DNA of 57,598 nucleotides. Origin: Desulfosporosinus sp. FKB. GTDB taxonomy: Bacteria; Bacillota; Desulfitobacteriia; Desulfitobacteriales; Desulfitobacteriaceae. The stretch is from assembly GCF_002196705.1 (NCBI RefSeq), contig NZ_NADJ01000011.1:1-57598 (forward strand). The letters are read 5' to 3'. Positions 24,611 to 33,227 of the stretch are shown here, piece after piece (within the stretch, counting starts at the first letter, position 1; every line of letters starts with the position of its first letter). Made by a program: the position numbers and the translations under genes. The notes under the pieces were generated by a model that saw nothing but the letters and a program-made list of their open reading frames with translations, searched no databases and had not been told where the DNA came from.

Positions 24611-25848
24611 GATCTTACCCCTTTTCGTGCAGATAGTATAAAGACAGGATTTAAGGCTTGGGCCATATGCAGATTATGAACGGGCTGCCAGCGGACAGCT
24701 TGAAGAGAAACAATATCAATATCCTGATAGTCCAGTTCTGAAAGTAATTTTACCCCCTGAGACATAGTTTCAAGGGTGACGGCTGTAATGACGATCCTGC
24801 CACCTTCAAGAAGCGGCACGTTTACTAAAATATCCTCCAGCCGCCCTTTACTTCCCCCAATGATACAGACATTAACCGGTGGAAGTTCCGGAAAAACATC
24901 GGGTGCGCTTCCGGGAATCAATTGCAGATTTGAAACGCCAAACTTCTGCTGATTAGCAAGAATCAAGGCTTGAGCTTCGGGATTATGCTCAATAGCATAG
25001 ACAACTCCCTCCGGGACTAAGCCAGCAGCTTCAATACTAATACTTCCAGTACCCGCCCCGATATCAACAATACTGTCGGATCTGGAGATTTGAGCTTTGG
25101 CGATAACTTGAACTCGGATCTCTGACTTGGTCATAGGAACGTTGCCCCGCAAAAATTCCTGATCCGGTATTCCTATTCGTCCTTCGAAGACAGAAGCAGC
25201 TGATTTCTTAGAATCATCGCCTGTTGCCTGCACAATCTCCGGATGCAAAATAAGAATTGCATTCTTCAAGGAGGCAGCTTCTTGAGCCAAATGATTGGCA
25301 TCCATAGTTTGCCATAGCTCTTCGGGGTAAGCCAACGCATTCCCCACTGAAATATTCGGATTTTGTCCAAGATCAATATAAAATTGGGCGATTCTTTGCG
25401 GAGTGTTCATTCCTCCGGTTAATACTCCCGTCAGACGTCTTATTTGGGTAGGAAGTACTGATAAATCTCGTCCGTGGACACTGACAAAATCAGCCTCTTG
25501 CCAAGGGAGTCCTGCTCGGGCAAAGGCAAATTGAAGAGAACTGATTCCGGGATAGACATCGATTTGCTCTCCGGGAAATTCTTTTTTTAGTCTGGGCAAA
25601 AGGCTGAAAAAACCTGGATCACCCGAGACAAGAACTCCTATATCTTTCTTATCTAATAAGGCCGTTCTAATGACCTCAAGGCTGGCCTTAAGGTCTCCCG
25701 TTAAACAGTGTTGACCACCCAAGAAATCAGGAAAAAGCTTGAGAGCTCTGGATCCTCCAATTAAATCATCACAGTTCATAGCCAGATCTATAACGGCTGG
25801 AGGCAGCCATTCTGTTCTTCCGGGCCCGATTCCGATTACCTTCAACAT
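24607..25848 (-). CDS. cbiET: Fused cobalt-precorrin-7 C5-methyltransferase / C15 decarboxylating methyltransferase CbiET
   Basis: Bifunctional enzyme. Residues 1 to about 200 are CbiE (KVIGIGPGRTEWLPPAVIDL, DDLIGGSRALKLF, VLVSGDPGFFSLLPRLKK, YPGISSLQFAFARAGLPW). Residues about 210-413 are CbiT, a Rossmann methylase with GIPDQEFLRGNVPMTKSEIR, SIVDIGAGTGSISIEAAGLV and CIIGGSKGRLEDIL. 413 residues equals the fused CobL-like length. It is the first gene of the operon, 67 bp after the riboswitch terminator, so its expression is directly gated by adenosylcobalamin. Confidence 0.95.
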   Translation of the reverse strand: MLKVIGIGPGRTEWLPPAVIDLAMNCDDLIGGSRALKLFPDFLGGQHCLTGDLKASLEVIRTALLDKKDIGVLVSGDPGFFSLLPRLKKEFPGEQIDVYPGISSLQFAFARAGLPWQEADFVSVHGRDLSVLPTQIRRLTGVLTGGMNTPQRIAQFYIDLGQNPNISVGNALAYPEELWQTMDANHLAQEAASLKNAILILHPEIVQATGDDSKKSAASVFEGRIGIPDQEFLRGNVPMTKSEIRVQVIAKAQISRSDSIVDIGAGTGSISIEAAGLVPEGVVYAIEHNPEAQALILANQQKFGVSNLQLIPGSAPDVFPELPPVNVCIIGGSKGRLEDILVNVPLLEGGRIVITAVTLETMSQGVKLLSELDYQDIDIVSLQAVRWQPVHNLHMAQALNPVFILSARKGVRS

Positions 25849-25914
25849 TAATTTCCCTTCTTCCGTGGTTGACTAACGTTTTGCCAAAACCTTACTTGGA
25901 ACTTTGTGACAATT

Positions 25915-25935
25915 AAAAAAGAGCCTGAGCGGCTC
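25915..25935 (-). terminator. Riboswitch expression-platform terminator of the cbi operon
   Basis: Minus-strand stem GAGCC / GGCTC with a 5-base loop, followed by six T residues, between the B12 aptamer and cbiET. This indicates transcriptional control: bound cofactor favours the terminator. Confidence 0.8.
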
Positions 25936-25959
25936 GTATGGTTTATCCTTTAATAAACA

Positions 25960-26155
25960 CACACATCTCCTATCGCTCGTAGGTCTGTGAATTACTTAAG
26001 GAAGGTTTTCTGGCTTCAAATCATCATTCTCTTCCTATGTTTACAACAGATAAAGCAATGGAAGAAAACTCCTTGTTCACAGTGGCGGGACCGCGCCGGA
26101 TTATCACCGGCTTCCCCTTATAGATCCTCGTTGACTGAGGAGCCTTAAGTATTTT
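25960..26155 (-). promoter_or_regulatory. Adenosylcobalamin riboswitch of the cbi operon
   Basis: Contains the conserved B12-box core GCCACTGTG (26086-26078 on the minus strand). It also has the CCGGTGATAATCCGGCGCGG part with its hairpin at the 5' side and GAAGCCAGAAAACCTTCC near the 3' side, followed by a CACAGACCTA../TAGG..TGTG stem. A TATAAT at 26190-26185 about 30 bases upstream is a plausible -10 box; I see no clear -35. Controls the 14-gene operon down to cobD. Edges are approximate. Confidence 0.93.
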
Positions 26156-26483
26156 TATAAAATTATAAGCCTAAATGACGTTTCATTATATCATCTGAAT
26201 ATCTGAGTATTCTATAAGTATTAACAAAATTCCTCTTTTCAAAAAAATTTAAATTAAATCTTCACTTTTATTGATTAATACTATTTTATAGCTTATTTCT
26301 TAATTAGGCAATGTTAAGCAATTTGTTTTAAGCAATTCATGATATTTGGTAAATATTCTATAAAGATTATATAATCATTTTAACCATTTATGTTATATTA
26401 TACCACAAGGCATTTGACACTTCGCTGTCTATTAAAGAATAAGATATTTTGCATAGAGTGCAAAGAAAGGAGTTTTTGATAAG

Positions 26484-26906
26484 ATGCCCGAAGGTAAAAA
26501 AACTGCGAGTATCGCCTCCGTCGCCATTGCGGCGCTAGTTGGCGGAGTGGCCGGCGCCGTTGTTGGTTTAATGGTCTCTCCGAAGAGCGGGGAAGCATTA
26601 CGTAAAGATATTCAAACAAAAGCAGAAAATCTTGCCGAGCAAGTTCAAGACTGCACAGTTCACCAAGCAGAGGCTTTAAAAGAAACGGGCTCAAACCTGC
26701 TCGATAAGGGAAAGAAAATTAAAGAAGATCTTCAAGTCCTCTGGCAGGATTTAAAACCCAAAAAATTAAATTCCATTGACATCGCTAGTTCTTCTGCGGT
26801 TGATATCCAGGCGGACTCAGAATCCGAGCCTGAAGTTGTTACGTACTCATCTGAATCTCCAACTGTTGAAACCCCAATTCAAGATGATATTGATACACTG
26901 CCCTAG
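26484..26906 (+). CDS. YtxH-domain protein
   Basis: 140 residues. One N-terminal glycine-rich membrane segment (SIASVAIAALVGGVAGAVVG then LMVSPKSGEALRKDI) is the YtxH signature; a charged, helical stretch with KLNSIDIASS and an acidic tail follow. YtxH proteins are small membrane-anchored proteins linked to general stress in Bacillus; molecular role unknown. Plus-strand gene, divergent from the cbi operon. AAAGGAG lies about 11 bases before the ATG; a TTGACA at 26414-26419 may be its -35 box. Followed by a strong bidirectional terminator. Confidence 0.8.
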   Translation: MPEGKKTASIASVAIAALVGGVAGAVVGLMVSPKSGEALRKDIQTKAENLAEQVQDCTVHQAEALKETGSNLLDKGKKIKEDLQVLWQDLKPKKLNSIDIASSSAVDIQADSESEPEVVTYSSESPTVETPIQDDIDTLP

Positions 26907-26943
26907 AATACACGAATCCTTTACCTAGATTCCATAATAATCA

Positions 26944-26981
26944 AGAAGCCCTAAAATCGAGCATTCGATTTTAGGGCTTCT
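26944..26981. terminator. Bidirectional terminator between ytxH-like gene and cbiD
   Basis: Perfect 17-bp stem (26944-26960 and 26965-26981, AGAAGCCCTAAAATCGA and its complement) with loop GCAT. It separates the convergent ytxH-like gene and the cbiD transcript. Confidence 0.8.
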
Positions 26982-26984
26982 CTT

Positions 26985-27062
26985 AGTGAACTCGTTCAGC
27001 TAAAGCTGAACATCAGGACTAAGGTATAGAAACCACTCCCACTTGCAGAAGTGGGAGTCTTA
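26985..27062 (+). repeat. IS200/IS605-like palindromic repeat, copy R2 (short)
   Basis: Starts AGTGAACTCGTTCAGCTAAA, lacks the central hairpin of R1, and ends with the CTCCCACTT..AAGTGGGAG hairpin and TCTTA. It lies right after the bidirectional terminator and downstream of cbiD. Confidence 0.7.
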
Positions 27063-27091
27063 TTAAAACAAACGTATTTACTATCAGGCCT

Positions 27092-28222
27092 TTAAGCCTT
27101 ACCGACGCTCCATTTCCAATGTTGTTTTTCAACGATCTCTTGAGCATTCATATCCCAACCCACGGGCTGACCATTTAATAAGGTCATGATGGCTCCCACT
27201 CGAAGACGGCCAAACGTAAAAGCTTGTGCCCGTTCGCTGGCCAAATAAGCTAAATGATGCAGCAATGCTTGGTGACCTAGGTTTAAAAGTTCTATAGCAG
27301 CTCCCTCAGTTGTAGGGAACTCTGCCAGTGCTCTTAAGGTTTCGGTCTTAATTCCGGAGAGCGCGGCATGAGCCAGTAAAATTTCAGTCCGCGCATCAGC
27401 CACACGATTATGAGTGTGGAAGATACCTCCCGAAACTTTAATCAATTTGCCGATATGGCCCACTAAAACGACGTCTTCAATACCCCGGTAAACAGCTTCT
27501 TCCAAAAGAAAACCGACGAAATTGCTCATTTGAATAACAGCTTCTGTGGGAACATCAAAACCTTCTGTCGCCACACGAAATCCATAATGTCCCGGAGTTA
27601 AAACAATTGCTTTATGTCCGTAGGCCACTGCTTGGTCCAATTCCGGTAAAATCGAGGTTTTGAAGGCTTCTTCAGACATGGGACGAACAATCCCACTGGT
27701 TCCCAGAATTGAAATCCCGCCCACAATACCCAGACGGGGGTTTAAGGTATGTTTAGCAGTCTCTTCGCCTCTCGGAACTTCAATGGTGATTTCAAGTTCT
27801 TCCTGGGGAAAAGCCTCCCGTACTGCTTCACGTATCATTCGTCTGGGGACCGAGTTGATAGCCTTTTCACCTACAGGTTGATCCAAGCCTTTTTTAGTGA
27901 CAGTGCCCACGCCTTGTCCACCCCGAATATGAACCTCGCCTTGAGTCGAAAGCTTGCGCACGAGGACACGAATCTCTAAGCCGTCCGTAATATCGGCATC
28001 ATCTCCGCCATCCTTGATAATACTTGCAGCTGCCCTTGAATTCTCAAGGTTTCCGGAATGGATCGGCATCCCTAAACGAGCTTGATTGGGCAATGGTATT
28101 TCGATTCGTTCCGGCAAGCAATCTCCGCGCAGGAGAAGACAAGCTGCTTTGGCAGCACCTGCAGCACAGCTGCCTGTTGTATATCCCTCGCGCCAAGTAT
28201 GTCGATCTTTATTTCGCGCCAT
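27092..28222 (-). CDS. cbiD: Cobalt-precorrin-5B C1-methyltransferase CbiD
   Basis: Methylates C1, the one ring methylase missing from the main operon. 376 residues: REGYTTGSCAAGAAKAA at the N-terminus, IPLPNQARLGMPIH, IKDGGDDADITDGLEI, IRGGQGVGTVTKKGLDQPVG, GGISILGTSGIVRPMSEEA, VLTPGHYGFRVA, LVGHIGKLIKVSGGIFHTHN. It lies after the ECF genes, 310 bp from ecfT. That gap (28223-28532) is AT-rich and I see no clear signal in it, so cbiD may be read from the second riboswitch unit or from its own promoter. Confidence 0.95.
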   Translation of the reverse strand: MARNKDRHTWREGYTTGSCAAGAAKAACLLLRGDCLPERIEIPLPNQARLGMPIHSGNLENSRAAASIIKDGGDDADITDGLEIRVLVRKLSTQGEVHIRGGQGVGTVTKKGLDQPVGEKAINSVPRRMIREAVREAFPQEELEITIEVPRGEETAKHTLNPRLGIVGGISILGTSGIVRPMSEEAFKTSILPELDQAVAYGHKAIVLTPGHYGFRVATEGFDVPTEAVIQMSNFVGFLLEEAVYRGIEDVVLVGHIGKLIKVSGGIFHTHNRVADARTEILLAHAALSGIKTETLRALAEFPTTEGAAIELLNLGHQALLHHLAYLASERAQAFTFGRLRVGAIMTLLNGQPVGWDMNAQEIVEKQHWKWSVGKA

Positions 28223-28532
28223 AGTTATCTCCTGTTAGCAATTATTAGAATCTCATTCAGAGAGTTATCATCACTCTGCACTTTTTTACGTCACGTTCTG
28301 AGAAATTATTGTTCTAGTCCGAAAAAATAATTATAAAATTTGTCGTCATAGAAGTATTCTAATAATCGTTATTTTAATTTAGCAAATACTTATCCTAAAG
28401 TATAAATGATAATATTTGTCAGTTCAATACTGCTATTCAAGCGGACAAACATTTCCTATATTCAGCACTAGGTTATAGCTAAACGTTCTGTAAGGATTTT
28501 TATTTGCCTATAATCAAAAAAACCTTAAATTA

Positions 28533-29345
28533 TTATAAGAGTCCAAGCCGCAATTTGAAACGCAAAAATAAACATAAAAAAGATAAGAAAATAATAACAG
28601 TGAGTGCCCAAAAATCTCTTGCTGCAATGGCTTTGTCAAGCTTCACCGTCCAAACCCGAGATAAACCGTACCCTCTGTTCAGCATAGCCATAGATAGGGA
28701 ATTAGCCATTATTATTGAGTTGATAAACAAAGGGATCATAATGGGAATATAGGAACGAATTGAACCTATAATTCCTTTTCCGTGCAGATTCATTCCCCGT
28801 GCCATTTGAGCCTCTAGAATAAGGGATCTTTTTTTATCTAAGGTCGGAATAAAGCGCAGCGCTGTCGTCAATATCATAGATACTTCGGCAGGAACCTTTA
28901 TCCACTGAAAAAATTGGGTAAAATCCTCAAGGGACGTTGTGAAGGTTAAGATTGAAGAAGCAATTAATAAACTCCATATTCGAAGCAGAAAGGTCGTCCC
29001 CATTAAAAATCCTCCGACAGTAGCCCCTAAGTGTTTCCCCGGAAATAGATAAAAGAGAATTTTCCGATTGGAAAGATGGTCAAAGTGCTGAGGTGAATAA
29101 GAAAAACCTGTGATCAGGATGATGGAAATAACAATTGGCAGCAGAGGGATGATAAGGCCAGTAATCTTTCGCAGCGGGATATTTATCGCCAAGGCTAAAA
29201 AGGCTGTAGCAGAGATAATTGCCAGCTGATAAATTGGATTTTGGAACAGGAAAGACAGAATGATGATTACTAAAAAACCCAGCATCTTGCTTCGTACATC
29301 TAACCGATGAATTAAGGTATTTTCCGAGGAAGAGGCTACCAACAT
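28533..29345 (-). CDS. ecfT: ECF transporter transmembrane (T) component EcfT
   Basis: Energy-coupling protein that links the substrate-binding S component to the ATPases. 270 residues with about five or six membrane segments (LGFLVIIILSFLFQNPIYQL, LIIPLLPIVISIILITGFSY and more) and the coupling-helix motif LEAQMARGMNLHG, the Ala-Arg-Gly signature of EcfT. It overlaps ecfA by 10 bp. The genes upstream point to a cobamide-related substrate. Confidence 0.9.
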   Translation of the reverse strand: MLVASSSENTLIHRLDVRSKMLGFLVIIILSFLFQNPIYQLAIISATAFLALAINIPLRKITGLIIPLLPIVISIILITGFSYSPQHFDHLSNRKILFYLFPGKHLGATVGGFLMGTTFLLRIWSLLIASSILTFTTSLEDFTQFFQWIKVPAEVSMILTTALRFIPTLDKKRSLILEAQMARGMNLHGKGIIGSIRSYIPIMIPLFINSIIMANSLSMAMLNRGYGLSRVWTVKLDKAIAARDFWALTVIIFLSFLCLFLRFKLRLGLL

Positions 29346-31141
29346 TTTGTTATATCCCCTCTTTCGAACAGTGCCGTGAATTCTTCCGGATGGAGTAATG
29401 TCTCTGAAAATCCGACGTCACTCAAGCAGGCGGAAAGGCGGCAGAGCTGCGGAGGAATAATGGAGGCATCTGCTAATATCTTTTCTTGAGCAAAGACTTC
29501 GCGAGGATGTCCATCAAGGAGAACACTGCCTTCTTTCAAGACGATAACCCGTTGGGCATACTGAGCTACAAGATCCATGTCATGACTTACCATAATTATC
29601 GTCGTACCCCCTTGATGAAGTTGGTTTATCAACCTCATCATGGCCTGAACACCAGAATAATCTGCACCGGTTGTCGGTTCGTCAACAATTAGGATTCGAG
29701 GTTTCAGCACTAAGATTGAGGCTACGGCAATCATCTGCCTTTCCCCTTTTCCCAGGGTAAAGGGATGAACATGACGATAATCCTCTAAGCCGGTTTCCTT
29801 GAGGACCTGATTGAGCTGTTCTTTGATTTCCGCCGTCGTTAAACCGGTATTTTTTAAACCGTATTCTATTTCTTTCTCAACGGTGGTGGAAAAAATTTGA
29901 TGGTCCGGATTTTGGAAAACATAACCGATGGTTCTTGCCAAATGAGCGGTATCATACTTTTGCGTACTCATTCCGTGGACACATACTTCTCCGCTTGTCG
30001 GTTTTAACAAGCCATTTAAATGTTTCGCTAAGGTCGTTTTACCGGCCCCGTTTTGGCCAATCAGGGCGACAAAATCGCCGCTGTCTATTGTTAAATTGAT
30101 TCCTTGGAGAATAGGGTTTCCCGATTGATATTGATAAAACAAGTCCTTGATTTCGATGGCTTTTTCCTCAGGAAATTGATGGTCTTTCCGATCGTGCTGT
30201 TTCGGCTGAAGAGGAAAATGCATTACGGCATTAGCAGACTGTGTAGGACTAGATAACAGCTTTTTCAAAAGACGTGCCGCTGACGGGAGATCTAAGGGAA
30301 TTTCGTCAATGGCTATCCATCCTTTTTCATATAAGTTCCACCCTACAAGACTAACAGGCAAGGGTTTTATGCCATACTGCTGCAATAAAGGAATGTCGCG
30401 AAAGAGCTGAGTTGGTTCACCACGCCAAACCAGTTGTCCCTGATTTAATACGATTATCTCATCCGCCCTGTTGATCACTTCTTCACTGGAATGTTCCGCC
30501 AATAAGATGGTTAAAGCCCTTTTTCGGCGCAAGTCGTCGAGGGTTGCGTAGATCTCCAAGCGCCCTGCAGGATCAAGTTCTGATGTCGGTTCATCAAGTA
30601 CCAAGATTTCGGGTTCCATGGCCAGGACTCCCGCAATGGCTAAACGTTGTTTCTCACCCCCGGATAATTCCTCGGTCAAACGCTGGTTGTATCCTTTGAG
30701 CCGAACTTTTTCTAAGGAACGATCAACTCGGTCTTGGATTTCTTCTAAGGGAACAGAAATATTGCGGGGGCCAAAGGCCGTATCTTCTTCCACAGTACGG
30801 CCGAGAATTTGTGTTTCCGGATCTTGGAGGACAAGGCCCAATATTGTGGACATAAGTTGGACAGGTGTTTTTCTCACGTTTCTGCCTGCCACTTTAACCT
30901 CGCCGGTTAATTCTCCCTCGAAAAGCTGAGGTATCAGTCCGTTGAGACAGAGACTCAAGGTTGTTTTCCCAGCTCCGGCAGCTCCCATCAGGACAATGAA
31001 CTGTCCTTTGTTTAGGCTAAGGTTAAGACCGCGCAAACTTGGTTCGAGAGAATTTGGATATTGATAGGAAACATTATTGAGTTCAATGGCTTTGTCATTT
31101 TCGTCGTTAATACGATCTCTTGCTGTTGTTTTGATTACCAT
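29336..31141 (-). CDS. Double ATPase subunit of the ECF transporter (EcfA1-EcfA2 fusion)
   Basis: 601 residues carrying two ABC ATPase domains in one chain. Domain 1 has GAAGAGKTT, LQDPETQILGRTVEEDTAFG, LSGGEKQRLAIA and ILVLDEPTSELDP. Domain 2 starts near 330 with GQNGAGKTT, VFQNPDHQIFSTTVEKEIEY, the altered signature LGKGERQMIAVA and ILIVDEPTTGADY. Most ECF modules use two separate ATPases; fused forms occur in YkoD-type systems. It works with EcfT and the S component encoded on either side. Confidence 0.9.
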   Translation of the reverse strand: MVIKTTARDRINDENDKAIELNNVSYQYPNSLEPSLRGLNLSLNKGQFIVLMGAAGAGKTTLSLCLNGLIPQLFEGELTGEVKVAGRNVRKTPVQLMSTILGLVLQDPETQILGRTVEEDTAFGPRNISVPLEEIQDRVDRSLEKVRLKGYNQRLTEELSGGEKQRLAIAGVLAMEPEILVLDEPTSELDPAGRLEIYATLDDLRRKRALTILLAEHSSEEVINRADEIIVLNQGQLVWRGEPTQLFRDIPLLQQYGIKPLPVSLVGWNLYEKGWIAIDEIPLDLPSAARLLKKLLSSPTQSANAVMHFPLQPKQHDRKDHQFPEEKAIEIKDLFYQYQSGNPILQGINLTIDSGDFVALIGQNGAGKTTLAKHLNGLLKPTSGEVCVHGMSTQKYDTAHLARTIGYVFQNPDHQIFSTTVEKEIEYGLKNTGLTTAEIKEQLNQVLKETGLEDYRHVHPFTLGKGERQMIAVASILVLKPRILIVDEPTTGADYSGVQAMMRLINQLHQGGTTIIMVSHDMDLVAQYAQRVIVLKEGSVLLDGHPREVFAQEKILADASIIPPQLCRLSACLSDVGFSETLLHPEEFTALFERGDITKCW

Positions 31142-31168
31142 TGTTTCTTCAGTTTCCTCCTTACGAGC

Positions 31169-31684
31169 CTAAATGAGCCGCGTCCCTTTGATTGCTTTAT
31201 AGGCTACTGCCGAAATAATGACATTAAGAGCTGAACCGATGACGAGAAAGGGCAGAACCCCAAGAACCCCTCCCATTCCCATAATCGGCAGCATCGCAAA
31301 GGAGGATACAACTCCATTGAGGATTATACCTGCTATGGCTGCCGGAATAAGGCCGAATGTTTTATTCACCCAACGATAAACTACGGCCCATAAAGCCATT
31401 TGCACAGCAATATAAATATGAACAGGGATTGTCAACGGGAACCCAACAACAGCCGATGTTAATAAATGGCCAAAAGCAATGACCACTGCTCCCTCAATCC
31501 CACCAAAGGCAATAGCACAGAAAAAACCAGGCGCCGAATCCATACCGATAGTTCCCACTGGACTGGGAATCTTAATCAGTGCCCCCACATAACTCAAGGC
31601 CAGAAAAATAGCCATAATAGAAAGCCGTTTGACATTCCAGGCGGACAGCTTGACGTCCTTAGTTTCTGCGTTAATTTGACTCAT
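31169..31684 (-). CDS. cblT: ECF transporter S component, CblT-like (probable alpha-ribazole transporter)
   Basis: 171-residue membrane protein with about six segments. The sequence LIKIPSPVGTIGMDSAPGFF, then GHLLTSAVVGFPLTIPVHIY, resembles the VGS-ALDSAP and GH-x-S-A-x-GxPLxP-H pattern I associate with CblT, the alpha-ribazole uptake component known from Listeria and Geobacillus. Its operon has a B12 riboswitch, a CblS-like kinase and a complete EcfAA'T module. The ligand is inferred from those neighbours; a related cobamide precursor is possible. Start ATG 31684 after GGAGGAAAAA. Confidence 0.65.
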   Translation of the reverse strand: MSQINAETKDVKLSAWNVKRLSIMAIFLALSYVGALIKIPSPVGTIGMDSAPGFFCAIAFGGIEGAVVIAFGHLLTSAVVGFPLTIPVHIYIAVQMALWAVVYRWVNKTFGLIPAAIAGIILNGVVSSFAMLPIMGMGGVLGVLPFLVIGSALNVIISAVAYKAIKGTRLI

Positions 31685-31787
31685 CGAGTTTTTCCTCCCT
31701 ATACTTCTTTATACTTTATACTTTTACTCTTTTACTTTTTTACGAAAAACAATTTTCATCCTACTCTGTGAACTGAAACAGTTCATG

Positions 31788-31822
31788 AGTGAACTCGTTC
31801 ATCTAAAGCTGAACATCGGGGC
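31788..31822 (+). repeat. IS200/IS605-like palindromic repeat, partial copy R3
   Basis: Only the AGTGAACTCGTTCATCTAAA...CATCGGGGC end remains, with one base change in the hairpin. It lies in the gap between the S component and the CblS-like gene, within the riboswitch-controlled unit. Confidence 0.55.
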
Positions 31823-31882
31823 CATTGATATGCTCTAATACCTCATGTCCCTTTGGACATAGCATTCATATTTCTTTTACAC

Positions 31883-32674
31883 TTATATCATCTTACCAAT
31901 TTTAACCATCATTAATTGATTTTGGTTTGAAGAAATAAAATCTTTTGTCATAGCTGAAGATGCCGAGAATACGAGACATGTCGACGGCCCGGCGGATTTA
32001 CTCAAGTCTAAACCGCAGGATTGATCAATCTGCAATTGCCGCTTAGCGTTTGAGGCAAGCTGCTGGGCTTCTGTTAAAATCCCTTTTGAGCCCACAGGAA
32101 TAATGTCATGGATTCCTGGAGATGCCAAGAGTTTTCTTATCTCCTTGATCTGTACTATTTCCGGGTCCTCTGGATTGCTAAGTTCAGAGCCAACTTTCGG
32201 CAAACCTAAGCAATATACTTCATCTCCGGCTTGTGAAGTTCCAATACGCAGCTGATCTTTGGCAACGGTACCAATAACACTGATACCAAGCCCAGTCTGC
32301 TGGGTTGGTATATTTTTCTCGGTGCTTACTGCCATGGAGAGGGAAAGACCGGCACATGCTAATTCCTCTTTCACCCCCTTTAATATTTCATCACCTGCTG
32401 GATCGGGTTCGTTAGAAATGGCAACAGTCATAATTTGAGGTTCTGCCCCCACAGCTAAGACTTCCAATAAGGCAACCCTCGTTGTCATTCTACCTGTAAC
32501 CTGCCAAGATACTTTAACGACATCGAAATCTTTCAGTCCAATTGCTCCACAGGAATCACAAGATGCAATAAGATATTGTTCCGGATTAATTAAAACAGCT
32601 TCAATATCCCGCCCCTGATACCCCAACTCTTTATTCAACTCCTTTCCCTTAACAAACAAAAAGTTCACAGTCAT
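31883..32674 (-). CDS. cblS: PurM/AIR-synthase-superfamily protein, CblS-like (probable alpha-ribazole kinase)
   Basis: 263 residues with a PurM-like ATP-binding fold: YLIASCDSCGAIGLKDFDVV (Asp-rich strand), RVALLEVLAVGAEPQIMTVA, ISNEPDPAG and DEVYCLGLPKVGSEL. It is shorter than true AIR synthase (about 345) and lacks its usual N-terminus, resembling CblS, which phosphorylates alpha-ribazole for lower-loop assembly. It sits directly downstream of a B12 riboswitch and upstream of a CblT-like transporter, the known CblS partner. The ribosome site GGCGG is weak, which suits control at translation initiation by the riboswitch. Confidence 0.65.
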   Translation of the reverse strand: MTVNFLFVKGKELNKELGYQGRDIEAVLINPEQYLIASCDSCGAIGLKDFDVVKVSWQVTGRMTTRVALLEVLAVGAEPQIMTVAISNEPDPAGDEILKGVKEELACAGLSLSMAVSTEKNIPTQQTGLGISVIGTVAKDQLRIGTSQAGDEVYCLGLPKVGSELSNPEDPEIVQIKEIRKLLASPGIHDIIPVGSKGILTEAQQLASNAKRQLQIDQSCGLDLSKSAGPSTCLVFSASSAMTKDFISSNQNQLMMVKIGKMI

Positions 32675-32734
32675 AAATCCGCCTTAAAAGACAGAAATTT
32701 GACCATGAACTTTGCCTTGATTCATGTTCTACAT

Positions 32735-32886
32735 TATAGGCAGGTCTCCTGACTTAGAATCAACGACTTATACGCCTTCCCGGCTTCCCAGTGGCTTAAG
32801 TATAAATCTCCTCGTTTACAGTGGTGGGTCCGTCTGGGATTCTCACCCAGTTCCCTATTCTCCCTTATTAAGGGCACCTATTATGT
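32735..32886 (-). promoter_or_regulatory. Adenosylcobalamin riboswitch of the cblS-cblT-ecf unit
   Basis: Near-consensus aptamer on the minus strand. It has AATAGGTGCC at the 5' end, GGGAACTGGGTGAGAATCCC, CAGACGGACCCACCACTGTA, AAGCCACTGGGAAGCCGGGA and GTCAGGAGACCTGCCTATAA at the 3' end. No T-tailed hairpin lies between it and the cblS start; a CATGAA/TTCATG hairpin does, so translational control is more likely. Confidence 0.96.
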
Positions 32887-32954
32887 CTTTAATTAATCGT
32901 ATTTTAATCCATAGAGGTTCAGATTACAAGAGTTTTTTGAATCTTCGACCTAAC

Positions 32955-32990
32955 AAAAAACCCCAATATCTCAGCAGTGAAATATCAGGG
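32955..32990 (-). terminator. Terminator of the micro-ORF pair, just upstream of the riboswitch
   Basis: Minus-strand stem CCCTGATAT / ATATTGGGG (with G-U pairs) and a T6 tail. It closes the transcript of the two small ORFs 58 bp after the second one. Confidence 0.7.
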
Positions 32991-33047
32991 CTTTCTATCT
33001 TTGAAAATTCAATTGTAATATCTCTAGCAACAGAATGCGTTTCACCA

Positions 33048-33164
33048 TTAGCTAATTACCGCCAAAGTAGACCAATACTCCTTCGATTGCGTAATGTCTC
33101 CATTTGCTGATTTCTTAACATCAAGTACAACGGTTTTTTTACCTATTTCATTTTTGGCCATCAT
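33048..33164 (-). CDS. Unannotated 38-residue peptide gene
   Basis: ATG at 33164 (a second ATG at 33161) with AAAGGA 7 bases upstream. The product begins MMAKNEIGKKTVVLDVKKSA and ends SKEYWSTLAVIS; it has a basic first half and a Tyr-Trp pair near the hydrophobic C-terminus. There is no signal peptide and no known family. It follows another micro-ORF by 63 bp and is followed by a terminator, so the two look like a small independent transcript. Confidence 0.5.
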   Translation of the reverse strand: MMAKNEIGKKTVVLDVKKSANGDITQSKEYWSTLAVIS

Positions 33165-33227
33165 TTTCACGTCCTTTCTGGATTAATTTTGAAAACTGTA
33201 AGCCTATTGCGTTTTTCCATGGCCATT

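Noticed and set aside
32724-33110. 128-codon plus-strand frame
   Set aside because: Covers the B12 riboswitch and the micro-ORF region on the other strand; a chance open frame.
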